DNA of 64,000 nucleotides from Chimonanthus salicifolius (GCA_013350335.1 CM023532.1:93927064-93991063), one strand, 5' to 3'. Positions 20,220-33,075 are shown, counted from the first letter of the stretch. A program made the numbers and translations. Notes: a model not told the origin generated them from the letters alone.

Positions 20220-21428
20220 TGCAACATCCCGGATTTTTCAATGCAATAATATATTGGATTTTGACTATTTAAATTGTTTAATTTGTTGAATTTAAGATTT
20301 ATGGATGAAATGGATTTTAAATGGCTAAGAATTGTGTCAATGGCCCAATTATGATCCAACGGATCATGGATAGGGTTTGATTTTAATTAATTGGGTAAAT
20401 GTAGTTAATTGGATCAATTACCCAATTGGGACCCAATGGGTCAAAGTGAATGGATTTTGAGAAGTAAATGGGTAAGAAATTAATTTAATTGGGTCATGTA
20501 CCCAATTAAGACCGAAGACATGGGATCCACCACATCAAGTGAGGTGGCAAGTGTATGAAGTGGCATGTAAGTGGCATAGTCAAGTGAGACCCAAATCCAC
20601 CTCATCAAGTGTGGTGGCGAGTGGTCTAAGGTAACATGTATGGTCGGCTACCATGGTTGACTTGGTCAACCATGGGTGAGTTCAAATGTGGTGAGTTGAA
20701 TTACATTGGGTTGGAAATTAAAAATCATTTGAGTTATATGGAAATGAGTTCAAGAAAAATAAAGTAAGTTGGGATTGAGTTGAATGGGAAGTGAGTTCAA
20801 ATAAGCAAGTGAGTTGAAATGGAAGTGGAAGGGGGATCTAAGTGAGTCAAAGGGGGAGATGGAGGGTTTCCATCTCATGGAAACCCTAGACACACGTTGG
20901 GAAGGGGGGGGGGGGGTTGTGAAGCCCCAAGTTCAAGCCATGTGTCTCCTTAGCTAAACCAAGGGACACATGGGAAAGACCACACCTTAATGAGGGTTGT
21001 TGAGAGGGTGTTGGGCAGATTTCAAAGAGCTAACACCACCCCTCTAGCTGATTTTTCCATCCTAAGGAAAGATAAGGATTTCATCTCTCTTCTTCTCATC
21101 TCTCTCTCTCTCCCTTTCTCAAACTACACTTAGCCGATTCTTGTCTCTCTCCCTTTCTCACACACATTTGGTCTTAACACTTAGGGGCCAGCAAAGCATC
21201 AAGGAAGGAGAGGAATTAAAAACGAAAGGAAGGAGTTTGGGGGTTGATTTCAAAGAGACCTCTTTGGCCGATCCTTTCCCTTTCAAACAAGAGAATTTCC
21301 CATCTCTCTTTCTCCCTCTCTCAACAACATCCTTGGCCGAATTATCAAGGTGGAACAAGAGATTGCATCGCCTCTTCTCATCTCTCTCTCTCACATTTTC
21401 AGTGAGTGAAAAAGGGCGGGACGTTATA
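20220..21428 (+). mobile_element. 5' LTR of element B
   Basis: It runs 1,209 bp from TGCAACATCCC to GGGACGTTATA. It carries the CCACATCA/TGAGGTGG-type and CCATGGTTGAC/GTCAACCATGG inverted repeats, the TTTCCATCTCATGGAAACC palindrome, and a CT-rich leader with GGCCGA half-sites. It then jumps from a CTCTCTCTCACA run straight to the terminal TTTTC...GTGAAAAAGGG block. The donor, hairpin array and acceptor of the long LTRs are missing. Its partner at 58789 shows the same structure. Confidence 0.85.
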
Positions 21429-21430
21429 GT

Positions 21431-21442
21431 TGGTATCAGAGC
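21431..21442 (+). other. Primer binding site of element B
   Basis: TGGTATCAGAGC lies two bases after the LTR end. It matches the 3' end of plant initiator-methionine tRNA, the usual primer for Tekay-like and many copia elements. The leader that follows (to 21688) contains the same GACCGACTCTTCGGAG block as the family C leaders. Confidence 0.9.
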
Positions 21443-22144
21443 GAAACCGGAAGTGTGAATCTTTCAAAGTAAGATTAATAAGGTATCATATCTCACTGAT
21501 AAGATAAGAATCCCAACTGACCGACTCTTCGGAGCCTGCTGCACGGGGGCCAGATTAATTTATTTTGTTGAGAATCAGACTGAAGCATTCAAACTGAGAG
21601 CAACACTTGATGAAAAAGGAATAACAGCAAGGGAAGGACAATCACTATAAAAATGGATTCATCAAACATAGCAAAGTAGTTCATATTTTGTAACGCCCCA
21701 CCCTCTCCGAGAAATATCAGAGTCTAATTTTTTTTTTTTAATTATAATAACACCTCGAAAGAGAGCGGGTAGTGTCACGACGCGAGTTAAGTTCAGACTA
21801 CCCAATGCTGAACCTTAACTGGTCACCCATGTGTACATGGATTAGACCATGATAATGAATCACACATGGAACTAACATCAACATGCGGAATAACCTAGAT
21901 TAACTGCGGAATAGAAAGACTAGATAGCAAGTAACAGTCTCAAGCATTAATTAACATAAATCAACCATCCAAAGTTATTAACCTAATCAAACCATAGCAA
22001 GTAATAACTTATTACATGTCCAATAAAATATAGTTCGAATGACAGTAATATAAAGATGTCCACTCCAACATTCAAGCGCTTAGGCTTGGCTCCCCTCCCG
22101 GTCAACGACCTTTCCTTTCCCTTTACTTGTACCTGCATTCTCCT

Positions 22145-24414
22145 CTGAGGATAGAATTAGGGTGTTAGATCAACACGCCCAGTAGGTTCCCGAATCAGGG
22201 CTACCACATGTTAGCATATAAAAACATGCATATATATCATATTACTTGATCCTCAAAAACATATAAAAACATCTATGTATGTATGCAAATGTAATGAGTC
22301 CCACCCCATCACACATACATATAGCCTTTACTTTCTGTGTCTCATATCAACCTATTATATTCTCCTGGCGTGACGTATCACCGCCCAAGGAGCCCCACAG
22401 TTGCATCTCGGACATTCCGACGGAGTGCGGGCTCCGGTGTTTCATAATCATCTGTCAATTCTCTTTGCGTGACGTATCACCGCCAAAGGAGGCCCCACAG
22501 TTGCTTCTTGGATATTCCGGCGGAGTGTGGGCTCCGGTTTCCATAATCATCATCCCATGCCATGCATGATATGTTTGTGCATTGTATGTCATTTGTAAAT
22601 ACTTAACACATCATTCAAAACCACATTTGAAACCACATAAAATAAACAAGAGTCTCATAAGAAAACTAGGTAAAACTGTGGTTACAAGTAGGTAGGAAAT
22701 CTACTGAAGATTCACTTCAGTACTTGATCTTTCTTTAGCGTCACCTGATCACGACTCGCTCGTCGTTCAACTTCCGGTACCTTATTATGTAACAGCAAAT
22801 CAATACTTAATCTACTTGATTCCTAATCAAGTTTAGGTCTCATACACCATCTAGTGGGGTTTAATCCTTCTTTTTCATTTGATAATCATTTCATACTTCA
22901 AACATGTCTTGGTAGGGTTCGGCCATACACCATGGCGGAACCATACCACTTGAGTTTGGCCCTTCTTCTAGGTCCTTTAATCCTTCTCTATTCATTTTTA
23001 TCATTTGACTAGTATTTACGATTTTTGCCATTGGAATTAAACCAATGCTTACTTTTGTTCAAAGACCAAATCCCATTGCTAATCCACCTTAGTCATCCAG
23101 TCTTTAATCCACCAAACTCACTCCATGGGGTTCGGCCATACATTTGGCTGAACCCAATGGTTCTTTTATCCATTACCACAAGGTTCTCCATTAGGTATTT
23201 TAAACCTTTTAAATCAACATGGAACCATTACCAATTACTACTCATAAGCTTAGCCTATTTAACCCATGCAATGGTCCATGGGGTTCGGCCCTATACATGG
23301 CCAAAACCCAATGGTTCCCTTGGCTCAATAATCTCCATGATCACGCATGATTTTAACATGCTATTTCAACCATGATTAATACATGGTTCAGCCATCCAAA
23401 GGCTGACCCAAATCAGTAACCATAACCCTAAGTAACCCACATAAAAACCATAAAGCAACCCATGGGGTTCGGCCATTCACATGGCCGAACCTCATGGTTC
23501 TTTGGATTCATTTCTTCTAATAATCTTTCATCATTTATCATGCATCTTAGCCATAAAAATTAATAAGATTCAGCCAGACATTGGCCGATCCTTATCACAT
23601 AAAATCTTTCCCATTGGTATGGTTTTATCTCTCCAAAAACCATACCAACTTATCAAGCACTTTTATGGGGTTCGGCCATCCTATGTGGCCGAACCCTATG
23701 CCCATGTTTTCCATCTTTTAAACCATTGTTTTAGACCATGTTAACTTCAATCTTTTTGTCATTCAGATCCAGGTTTATAATCCTTTCTATAACATATATT
23801 TGATTCTTAAATAAAACCCAAAAAACAGTCCATAAACCTCCATGGTTTCCATGTTTCAAAACATGAAAAACCACCCATCTTTTACATGGGGTTCGGCCCT
23901 CCATGGTGGCCGAACCCAATGGTTATTTTTACCATTTTAAATCTCCAATAATCATGTATTAAACAGCATATTATTATCAGGTTTTACCTTTCAAAAACCA
24001 TCCAAAAACCAACACAATTTCATGGGGTTAGGCCATGTAAGGTGGCCGAACCCAAGGATCTGTTTTATCAATTTGTATCACCTTTGCCCAAGGTTTAGAC
24101 CCTTGATGTATTTGGCTATTCCAAGGCCGAATTATGCCATCCAAATCCAAGATTTAAAATCCTTTATTTTGCATCTTAAACACATACAATTGTTCATCAT
24201 TTTTGCATGGTTTTTAGTCTCCAAAAACCATCAAAATATCCAAACAAATCTCATGGGGTTCGGCCATCCAAAGTGGCCGAACCCAATGATATTTGTTTAC
24301 CACTTAAGACCACCTTTAACCAAGGCTTAGGTCCTTGACAAAATCAGCCATTCCATGGCCAATTCATGTTCCACTTAATCTAACTTATTAAATAACATTG
24401 TAAGGAATTCTTAC
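22145..24414 (-). other. Candidate intron inside LTR L1
   Basis: On the minus strand the donor is AAATTG/GTAAGAAT at 24414. The acceptor is TTCTATCCTCAG at 22145, with CTAAC in front of it. The preceding exon is purine-rich (AGGAAGGAACAAGAGGGAAG) and the one before that CT-rich. The length is 2,270 nt. Confidence 0.5.
22914..24290 (-). repeat. Hairpin array of LTR L1
   Basis: About nine units lie near 22915, 23128, 23280, 23464, 23570, 23669, 23890, 24024 and 24257. They are mostly CATGGGGTTCGGCCATCC then GTGGCCGAACCC. Loops in this family are usually AAAG or ATGT-like, different from S1, while the arms are the same. Confidence 0.8.
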
Positions 24415-25491
24415 CAATTTCCTTTGCCTCTTGCTCCTTGCCTTCTTCCCTCTTGTTCCTTCCTATCTTTTACTGTTTTGTGCTTGATCTAATGGTGAAA
24501 AACACGAAGGTAAAACTTGGCCAAGAGAGTGTGTTCTTGAGAGAGGGAAATGAGATGAAATTCTAAGGCTTTGCAATGATAAAATCGGCCAAGTGATGGT
24601 GTTGGTTGCTTTTGTTAAACAACCCCATAACACCCATTTAATCCTCATCAAATCTTACTCAAACCAAGGAGTCACTTGCAGCCAAGCAAAGCACCCCTTG
24701 GCACTCCCAACACACCCATTGGCAGCCCCATGAAATCTTATCTCATTCCCATGCATTTCATTTAACATTCATCATGGAAATCACCCCAAACAAGTCCCCA
24801 ACGTGTGGGACTTGTTTTGGTGGTTAAAGCTGAGCCAACCTCTTCATATTCCCCCTCAACTCACTGATTTACAGCTCCTTTAATTTCCATTTTGACTCAC
24901 TTGGGCTCGAGGTCATTTAGATTTTCATTTCAACTCACATACTTAATGCATTTCATTTAATGCACATGAGTTGACTCACCACTTGATTTAATTCTAACTC
25001 ACTTCAGTCTCACTCAAATTGATTCAACTCATATTTTAGCTCCCTAGAGGGTCCACACGGTCAACCATAGTCAACTTGACCCGTTGGGTCCACTTTTAGC
25101 TCCTTGACCCTTTTTGACTCCATGACCCAATTATGGTATTTTGGTCATTTGCAATTGATTTTTACACATGGGTCAGGCCTACCCATTTTTCCTCCACTTG
25201 ATTTCCAATCAAATCAGCCTGACCCCTTTTAATTTAAATTCACAAAATGGTTAAATAATCCAATAAGACCCGATGGGTCCCATTTGGGCCTTTTGACCCA
25301 TTTAGCCATTTTAGACCCAATTGATGTAAATTACCCAACCAATCAAACTTAACATTCATAATGTGCTCACATGATTTTAATTTGAGCAATGGGCCCCACT
25401 ATTTCCTTACTTAACATCTCAAAATAATTAATTTAACAACTCAGGGGCATTTTCGTAATTTTCCACTTCATTGAGAAATTGGGGTGTTACA

Positions 25492-26975
25492 ATATAACCC
25501 TCTTTTTAAAATTTTCATCCCGAAAATCCAGTGAAGTAGGGTTCTCAAATTAAATTACACAAATAATTCGGGGTGAGCTGTTCTCATCTCCGATTCAAGT
25601 TCCCATGTGGCCTCTTCATCATCATGTCGGTCCCATACCACTTTGACAAATTGAATCGCTCGGTTCCTAACACTTTTTGTTCTGTCTCATGTTATATCTT
25701 TTTTTTCTCCTGAGCCATTTGTGATCTTACGTAGATCAATCTACTCTGTTTCACTTTACCTGTTCTCATGATATTTTCCATACATACCTGTTCAATATGT
25801 TTTTTCATCTACTCTCCGTGTGAGGTAATCTGTCAACACGAGCCTATGCTCAAAACTTTTTCTGATTCCATTTTAACTAGGTTTCTAGTTACACTCTCCT
25901 GGAATTCCATTGGCTAACTACAGAGCCAGATGATCAGTCTAACTCGGCAGTCGTCCATAGTTTCCCATTTAAGTTTCACCAGACACTTATCTTTTCCGTT
26001 GAGTACATCTCCAAATTTAAACACATCTTTCTTTGCACATAAGTCTCTATGTGACTAACAACTTTTGTTCCAACTTCCACGATACCAATTCCTGGCATCA
26101 ATCCAAACCACCATGGGAATAATCACCCATGGTTAAATACATCCATCCCTGGTGTTTCGCTTTCAGTAAATGTCATCTATCCCTGTTTTATAATCATCCA
26201 TGAATATAACCCACTTATGGGTATAATCCATTCATGGAAACCATCCATCCTTGGTATCACTCTGTCCATGAGTATCATTTATGTATGATTAATAACTATC
26301 CATGAAATAACCCACCTATGGGTATAATCCATTCATGGAAACCATCCATCCTTGGTATCACTCTGTCCATGAGTATCATATATCCATGATTAATATCCGT
26401 AAGAACAACAGTCAAATGAATCACTATAAGACTGTGGTAACCATATCAAATCACAAATATATCCCGACCCCTTGCAAGACTTAGGGCTCATGACTTACCA
26501 AGCAGAAGACCCACGTCCAACGTGATCCGGTCTACCTCGCTCTGCATCCCTTCACCTCATAGGTGATTCAATCAAACTCTAAGGCGGTCGCTCCGCGTCT
26601 GACGAAACTAGTACCACCCCCACCGGGTAAAATAGTACCTAGCTCTGCGCATTCCAACGCATCTAGTGTGCCAAGCAGCCGTGAGAGTGCCCTCCAGCGC
26701 GTAGCATGCAAGGGACCCACTCCTCAACGGTAGCCCTACGGGACCAAGTCTCCATATTTCGTATCAAGGTTCCCACAGCCTCATAGCTACTCAAAGCCAT
26801 ACTCATGAAGTTTATATTCTTATCTCATCAATACCATGTGAGGGACGCACCCATATCACATCTCAATCATCAACATCACGTGAGGGACACACCCATACCA
26901 CGTCTCAATGTAATCAAGTGACCTCGTCACCTATATCTTAGTGCCAAAAATCCTCTTAGAATCATAGCATCGCAT
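25492..26975 (-). mobile_element. I1: polypurine tract, chromodomain remnant and non-coding spacer
   Basis: Next to L1 lies the minus-strand polypurine tract and about 150 bp matching the end of the chromodomain tail (to about 25690). After that the sequence leaves gag-pol entirely. A spacer of about 1.3 kb contains two copies of a unit of about 108 bp (around 26200-26390) and a GC-richer stretch at 26460-26760. No credible reading frame was seen. The same spacer occurs at 44891-46175 almost unchanged. It replaces gag-pol in the non-autonomous form. Confidence 0.7.
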
Positions 26976-27102
26976 ACTTTATATAAATTTATACTTCATC
27001 CTTGTACAAAGGTGGGTAGGGTGAAACAAAACCCTATAGAGGACAAAATACACCCTTACCAAATAATCCTCTTTTTAATACCCCTTCATATTACTTCCTA
27101 GC

Positions 27103-27453
27103 CTAGTCTTCCGTAGAAGACTCCGCATCAAAAGCGAACTTGAAACGGTTATCAGGACACGTCATCACCGTGTGCCCCAATACTTCACATGTCGTGCAGG
27201 GTATTAATCCAGGTCCTCCGATATATGGACAATTAGTCCTCCCCTCACCATGTCCATGTAGTCCACGGGACGGGCAGACAACACCCAGAGGATAAGGACA
27301 GTACCTACAGTTGTGCCCATCTTGATTGCACAACTCACATGTATCGTAGGGGTCTATCTCCCCAAGCGATTCCAATATAATAGGAACAACTGCCATAGGA
27401 TTGTCCAGAAAAGGTGCTAGATCCTCTTCTTCTTCCTCAGGAGGTTCCACCAT
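27103..27453 (-). pseudogene. ORF0 copy 1: acidic protein with three zinc knuckles (5' truncated)
   Basis: The frame encodes the C-terminal 116 residues of the pre-gag protein. It opens with an acidic stretch (EPPEEEEEDLAPFL). Knuckle 1 is CELCNQDGHNCRYC, an exact CX2CX4HX4C. Knuckle 2 has Arg in place of its second Cys (CPSRGLHGHGEGRTNC). Knuckle 3 is CTTCEVLGHTVMTC, again exact. It ends ESSTED. No stop interrupts this part. The N-terminus is replaced at about 27457 by an inverted pol fragment, joined at GAATGT. Family members are unknown to me; nucleic-acid binding is inferred from the knuckles. Confidence 0.65.
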
Positions 27454-27457
27454 CCCA

Positions 27458-27976
27458 GGAATGTGACCAAGATCCGCAGTTTCTTAGGATTGGCGGGTTA
27501 TTATCGGAAATTTATTATGGATTTTTCCAAAATAGCATCTCCATTGACTCGACTCACTCAGAAGAGAGTCAAATATGAGTGGACAGATCTGTGTAATCGG
27601 AGGTTTGAGAAACTGAAAAGTAGACTTACCACTACTCCTATTTTAATTTTGCCGGAAAGAGGCAAATGATTTGAAGTACAATGCGATGCTTCAGGAGAGG
27701 GACTAGGGTGATCGCTCATGCAACGTCATCGTGTGGTGGCTTATGGATCAAGGCAGTTGAAGGTGCATGAACGTCTCTATCCCACACATGATTTGGAGCT
27801 AGCTGCAGTGGTCTTCGCTCTTAAAAGTTGGAGACGCTACCTCTATGGCGAAAAATTTGAGGTATTCTCTGATCATAAGAGTTTAAAATATTTATTTGAT
27901 CAGAAGGAGCTCAATCTAAGGCAGCGTAGATGGATGGAGTATCTGGAGGATTATGAGTTCGAGCTTCGATACCAAC
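27458..27976 (+). pseudogene. pol: Inverted RT-RNase H fragment within I1
   Basis: This plus-strand piece of family C pol is opposite in direction to its surroundings. It covers the end of RT ([19 protein letters not shown]) and RNase H ([39 protein letters not shown]), with stops near 27667 and 27710. It begins in a GAATGT shared with ORF0. It ends at CGATACCAAC, which resembles the primer-site complement CTGATACCAAC normally found at that spot before an LTR. Confidence 0.8.
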
Positions 27977-28432
27977 CGTAACGCCCCGCCCTCTCCGAGA
28001 ATTTCAGAGTCTAATTTTTTTTTTTAATAATAATAATAAAACATCGAAAGAGAGCGGGGGGAGTCACGACGCGAGTTAAGTTCAGACTACTCAAGTCTGA
28101 ACCTTAACTAGCCACCTATGTGTACATGGACTAGACCATGATAATGAATCACACATGGAACTAACATCAACATGCGGAATAACCTAAATTACTGCGGAAT
28201 AGAAAGACTAGATAGCAAGTAACAGTCTCAAACATTGATTAACATAAATCATCCATCCAAAGTTATTAACTTAATCAAACCATAGCAAGTAATGACTTAT
28301 TACATGTCCAACAAAATATAGTTCAAAAGACAGTAATTTAAAGAAGTCCAGTCCATCATTCAAGCGCTTAAGCTTGGCTCCCCTCCCGCTCATCGACTTT
28401 CTCTTTCCCTTTCCTTGTACATGCACTCTCCT

Positions 28433-30429
28433 CTGAGGATAGAATTAGGGCGTTAGATCAACGCGCACAATAGTTTCCCGAATCAGGGCTACCACATGTT
28501 AGCATATAAAAACATGCATATATATCATATTACTTGATCATCAAAAACATATAAAAACATGCTATGCATGTATGCAAATGTAATGAGTCCCACCCCATCA
28601 CACATACATATAGCCTTTACTTTCCGTGTCTCATATCAACCTATTAGATTCTCCTGGCGTGACGTATCACCGCCCAAGGAGGCCCCACAGTTGCATCTCG
28701 GACATTCCGATGGAGTGCGGGCTCCAGTGTTTCATAATCATCTGTCAATTCTCCTGGCGTGACGTATCACCGTCAAAAGAGGCCCCACAGTTGCTTCTCG
28801 GATATTCCGGTGGAGTGTGGGCTCCGGTTTCCATAATCATCATCCCATGCCATGCATGAGATGTTTGTGCATTGTATGTCATTTGTAAATACTTAACTCA
28901 TCATTCAAAACCACATTTGAAACCACATAAAATAAACAAGAGTCTCATAAGAAAACTAGGTAAAACTGTGGTTACAAGTAGGTACGAAACCTACTGAAGA
29001 TTCACTTCAGTACTTGATCTTTCTTTAGCGTCACCTGATCACGACTTACTCATCGTTCAAATTCCGGTACCTTATTATGTAACAGCAAATCAATACTTAA
29101 TCTACTTGATTCCTAATCAAGTTTAGGTCTCATATACCATCTAGTGGGGTTCGGCCATACCCATGGCCGAACGTCACCCACTTTGGGATTTAATCTTTCT
29201 TTCTCATTTGATAAACGTTTAATACTTCAAACATGTCAACCATACCACTTGGACTTTGGCCCACAAATCAATTCCTTTGGTCAATCCTTTCATATTGAAT
29301 TTTGACTAGTATTTACGGTTTTGCCATTGACCTTTAACCATATTGCAACTAACATCCATAATTATTCCACCTTAGTGGGGTTCGGCCATACTACTTGGCC
29401 GAACCCTACCAATCCAATTTGGATCTCTTAATCCTTCATAACCATTCAAATCACTTTGGTTCCAATCCTCATTTTCATCATCACAAAACTACTCCATAGG
29501 GTTCGGCCCTAACATGGCCGAACCCAATGGTTCCCTTGGTTCATCGTTTCCACCATATATTCTTAATTTAAGCCCTTCTCTTTAATCATAAGAACCATAT
29601 GGTTCAGCCATCCAATGGCCAACCAAAATCAGTAAGCTTATTTCTATTTAACACACCTAAGCAAACCCATAACTTGGCCATTCATCCCATAAATATAGCC
29701 CCATGGGGTTCGGCCATGCACATGGCCGAACCCAATGGTTCTCTTGATCTGATTAATCCCTCAACTTCCCATGATTATTCATGATTTAACCATGCTAACC
29801 CAACCATGAATTACACATGGTTCAGCCGCATAAACATCAACCAAAACAGTAAATTAACCTCACCAAATCATACCAATTACTTACATGGGGTTCGGCCATT
29901 CAAGGTGGCCGAACCCTATGTCCATGTTTTGGTCTTTCAAACATGCTTTAGGCGTTATTTAAACATACAATATCAACATCATATTGCTGGCTTTATACCT
30001 CTTAGAAACCATCCAAATAAATTCATTTACTTGTCCCAAAAGACCATAATATTTCATGGGATTCGGCCATCCAAGATGGCCGATCCCCATGGTCCATTTT
30101 TCCAATTTTAATCCACTGTTTTGGACCATGCTAACTTCAACCTTTTTTTCATTTAGATCCATGTTTATAACCCTTTCTAAAACATGCATTTGAATATTAA
30201 ATAAAACCTAAAAACAGTCCACCAAAGCTCTATGGTTTCCATGTTTCAAAACATGAAAATCAACCATTCTTTTACATGGGGTTCGGCCCTCCATGATGGC
30301 CGAACCCAATGGTTATTTTTACCATTTTAAATCCTCCATTAATCAAGGTTAAAACCCTGGTGTAATCGGCCATAACCATGGCCCAATACACACCCATTTT
30401 ATTAATCAAAAGTCCGTGGAAATACTTAC
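28433..30429 (-). other. Candidate intron inside LTR L2
   Basis: On the minus strand the donor is ATTTG/GTAAGTAT at 30429. The acceptor is TTCTATCCTCAG at 28433, with CTAAC upstream. The donor is a near-perfect plant consensus. The length is 1,997 nt and the segment includes the hairpin array. Confidence 0.5.
29152..30310 (-). repeat. Hairpin array of LTR L2
   Basis: About seven hairpins with GGTTCGGCC and GGCCGAACC arms lie near 29152, 29382, 29501, 29706, 29888, 30060 and 30286. The unit near 30060 has GATTCGGCC paired with GGCCGATCC, which leaves one mismatch. Confidence 0.75.
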
Positions 30430-31575
30430 CAAATTCCAAGCTTTTCTTATTTCTTTGCTCCTTGCCTTCTTCCCTCTTGTTTCCTTCCTTCTTTCTTCCT
30501 TTGTCTCAGCTGGTTAGAAGCACGAACCAATGGTGAAATTACCAAGATAAAATTCGGCCAAGGAGGTGTTCTTGAGAGAGGGAAAGGAGATGGAATTCTA
30601 ATGCTTTTGCAATGTGGAATTCGGCCAATTGAGGGTGCTGGCTGCTTTTGTTAAACAGCTCCATGTCACCCATTCAATCCTCATCAAACCTTGCACAAAC
30701 CAAGGAGTCACTTGCAGCCAAGCAAAGCACCCCTTGGCACTTCCAACACACCCTTTGGCACTCCCATGCATCTCATCCAATTTCCATGTATTCCCATTTA
30801 AATCCCATCATGAAAATCACCCCAACAAGTCCCCAACGTGTGGGACTTGTTTTGGTGGTTAAAGTTGAGCCAACCTCTTCATATTCCCTCTAAACTCACT
30901 GATTTACAGTCCCATTGACTTCCATTTTGACTCACCCAACTCACATGTCCAACTCACCATAGTTAATGCATTTCATTTAATGCACATGAGTTAACTCACC
31001 ACTTGATTTAATTCCAACTCACTTCAGTCCCACTCAACTGATTTAACTCGTGTTTTAGCTCCCTTGAGGTTCCACACGGTCAACCATAGTCAACTCGACC
31101 CGTTGGGTCCACCTTTAGCTCCTTGACCCGCTTTTGACTCCATGACCCAATTATGGGCATTTTGGTCATTTGTAACTGATTTTTACATATGGGTCAAGCC
31201 TACCCATTTTTCCTCCACTTGATTTCCAATCAAATCAGACTAACCCCATTTAATTTAACTTCACAAAACGGTCAAATCATCCATTTTGACCCGATGGGTC
31301 CCATTTGGGCCCTTTGACCCGTTTAGCCATTTTTGACCCAATTGATGTAAATTACCCATCCAATCAAACTTAACATTCATAATGTGCTCATATGATTTTA
31401 ATTTGAGCAATGGGCCCCACTATTTCCTTACTTAATATCACAAAATAATTAATTTAACACAACAGGGGCATTTTGGTAATTATCCATTTCATTGAGAAAT
31501 TGGGGTGTTACAATATAACCCTCTTTTTAAAATTTTTGTCCCGAAAATCGAGTGAAGTAGGGTTCTCAAATTAAT

Positions 31576-33075
31576 TTACACAAATAATTCGCGGTGAGTT
31601 GTTCTCATCTCCGATTCAAGTTCCCATGTGGCCTCTTCATCACCATGACGGTCCCATACCACTTTTACGAACTGAATCGCTCTGTTTCGCGACACCCTTT
31701 GTTCGGTCTCCACTATCCTGACCGGCTTCTCGACGTACGTCACGTCGCTTTGTACTTCAATATCCTGAACATTCAAAACATGGGACGGATCCGGATTATA
31801 CTTTCTTAACATTGACACATGAAACACATCATGTAGAGTGGCTAATTGCGAAGGAAGTGCTAACTGGTAAGCAACATCCCCCATCCTTCTTATGATGGAA
31901 AACGGTCCCACATATCTTGGCGACAATTTTCCTTTCTTACCAAACCTCATGTGCCCTTTCCGTGGCGAGACCTTTAGAAATACCATGTCTCCCACTTCAA
32001 ATTCCAGAAACCGTCTCCTTTTATCAGCGTAATTCTTCTACCGACTCTGTGCTGTCAATAAGTGTTGACGTATCAACTTAATTTGTGCAGTAGTCTCTGC
32101 GACTAATTTCGGTCCGATCAATGCAGGCTCTCCAGCCTCTGTCTAACATACCGGTGACCTACACGGTCTACCATATAATGCCTCTTATGGAGCCATCTGA
32201 AGGCTTGCCTGATAGCTGTTATTATACGAGAACTCCACCAGTGGCAAGTGGTCCTCCCATCCACCCTTGAAATCTAACATGCATGCTCTCAACATGTCTT
32301 CCAAGGTTTGTATTGTCCTTTCAGACTGTCCATCGGTCTGTGGATGGAAAGCGGTGCTAGTCAATAAGTCTGTCCCCATGGTTGACTGCATGCTTTGCCA
32401 TACTCTGTCGGTAAAACGGCCATCTCTGTCCGATACTATCGTTCAAGGAATGCCATGTAGTCGAATGATTTCTTTAATATACCGCCGACAAAACGTTTCA
32501 GATGAATCCGTCATCTTGATTGGAATGAAATGTGCGGACTTGGTCAGTCGGTCGACTACGACCCATATGGCGTCATTGCCCTTTGAAGACCTCAGCAACC
32601 CCGATACAAAGTCCATGGAAATGTGTTCCCATTTCCATTCTGGCAGTGCTAAGGGTTTGAGTAACCCTGGTGGCTTTTGGTGTTCAGTTTTAACTTGCTG
32701 ACAAGTTAGACAATGTGCCACGAATTCTGTCACATCCCTTTTTAGTCCATGCCACCAATAATGCCTCTTTAAATCATGGTACATTTTGGTGTTGCCCGGA
32801 TGGATAGAGAGCTTGTACTGATGTGCCTCAATCAGTAGTTCTTTCCTGCAACTCTTTGGCACATATGTTCATCACCGGAATAAAAGACCTTGCCCCAGTC
32901 GTAATTCCCATTTCGGTATGTCTACACTAGTGGACATTTTGGCCCATATTTCCTCCATTTCCGGGTCTGTCCTTTGTTCTTGTTCAATCTTGGTGACTAT
33001 ATTGGATCGTATGGTTAAATTATACATACTCCCATAACTCAGTGTATTCTTCGTTGCTTGACATATCTGTGCCAC
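31576..33075 (-). pseudogene. pol: I2: integrase and chromodomain remnant fused to the ORF0 start
   Basis: On the minus strand ORF0 begins normally at ATG 33064-33062 (MSSNEEYTELW). After about 11 codons it jumps into the integrase leader (YNLTIRSN), so the rest of ORF0, gag, protease, RT and RNase H are deleted. Integrase follows with [37 protein letters not shown] and [13 protein letters not shown]. The chromodomain tail (VSRNRAIQFVKVVWD, EEATWELESE) ends at 31576. Several stops break the frame. The deletion junction lies in a short TCCCATAACTC-like match. Confidence 0.8.

Larger units (their letters stand above)
21689..25491 (-). mobile_element. LTR L1 of complex C (outermost 3' LTR)
   Basis: On the minus strand it runs from TGTAACACCCC at 25491 to GGGGCGTTACA at 21689, 3,803 bp. 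It is the longest and most complete of the five. Its right two thirds (23128-25491) are nearly identical to L5 (48069-50431), as expected if L1 and L5 are the original pair. Its left third matches L2 instead. Confidence 0.88.
27977..31512 (-). mobile_element. LTR L2 of complex C
   Basis: On the minus strand it runs from TGTAACACCCC at 31512 to GGGGCGTTACG at 27977, 3,536 bp. The last base differs from the usual TTACA. The left third is nearly identical to L1, while the hairpin region resembles L4 more. It is the 3' LTR for I2. Confidence 0.85.

Noticed and set aside
20220..21428. Short LTR of element B as a reverse-transcribed spliced form
   Set aside because: The junction joins two CT-rich runs and lacks the purine-rich exon end and the exon-2 sequence, so a deletion fits better than splicing.
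23025..23375. Many frames with GVRPYTWPKP or GFGHPKWPNP peptides in LTRs
   Set aside because: These are translations of the GGTTCGGCCA hairpins on either strand. The same DNA is conserved as a palindrome in all frames, so no protein is implied.
26440..26960. GC-richer part of the spacer as a host gene exon
   Set aside because: No frame of useful length on either strand, and the near-identical copy at 45640-46160 gives no sign of codon-level conservation.
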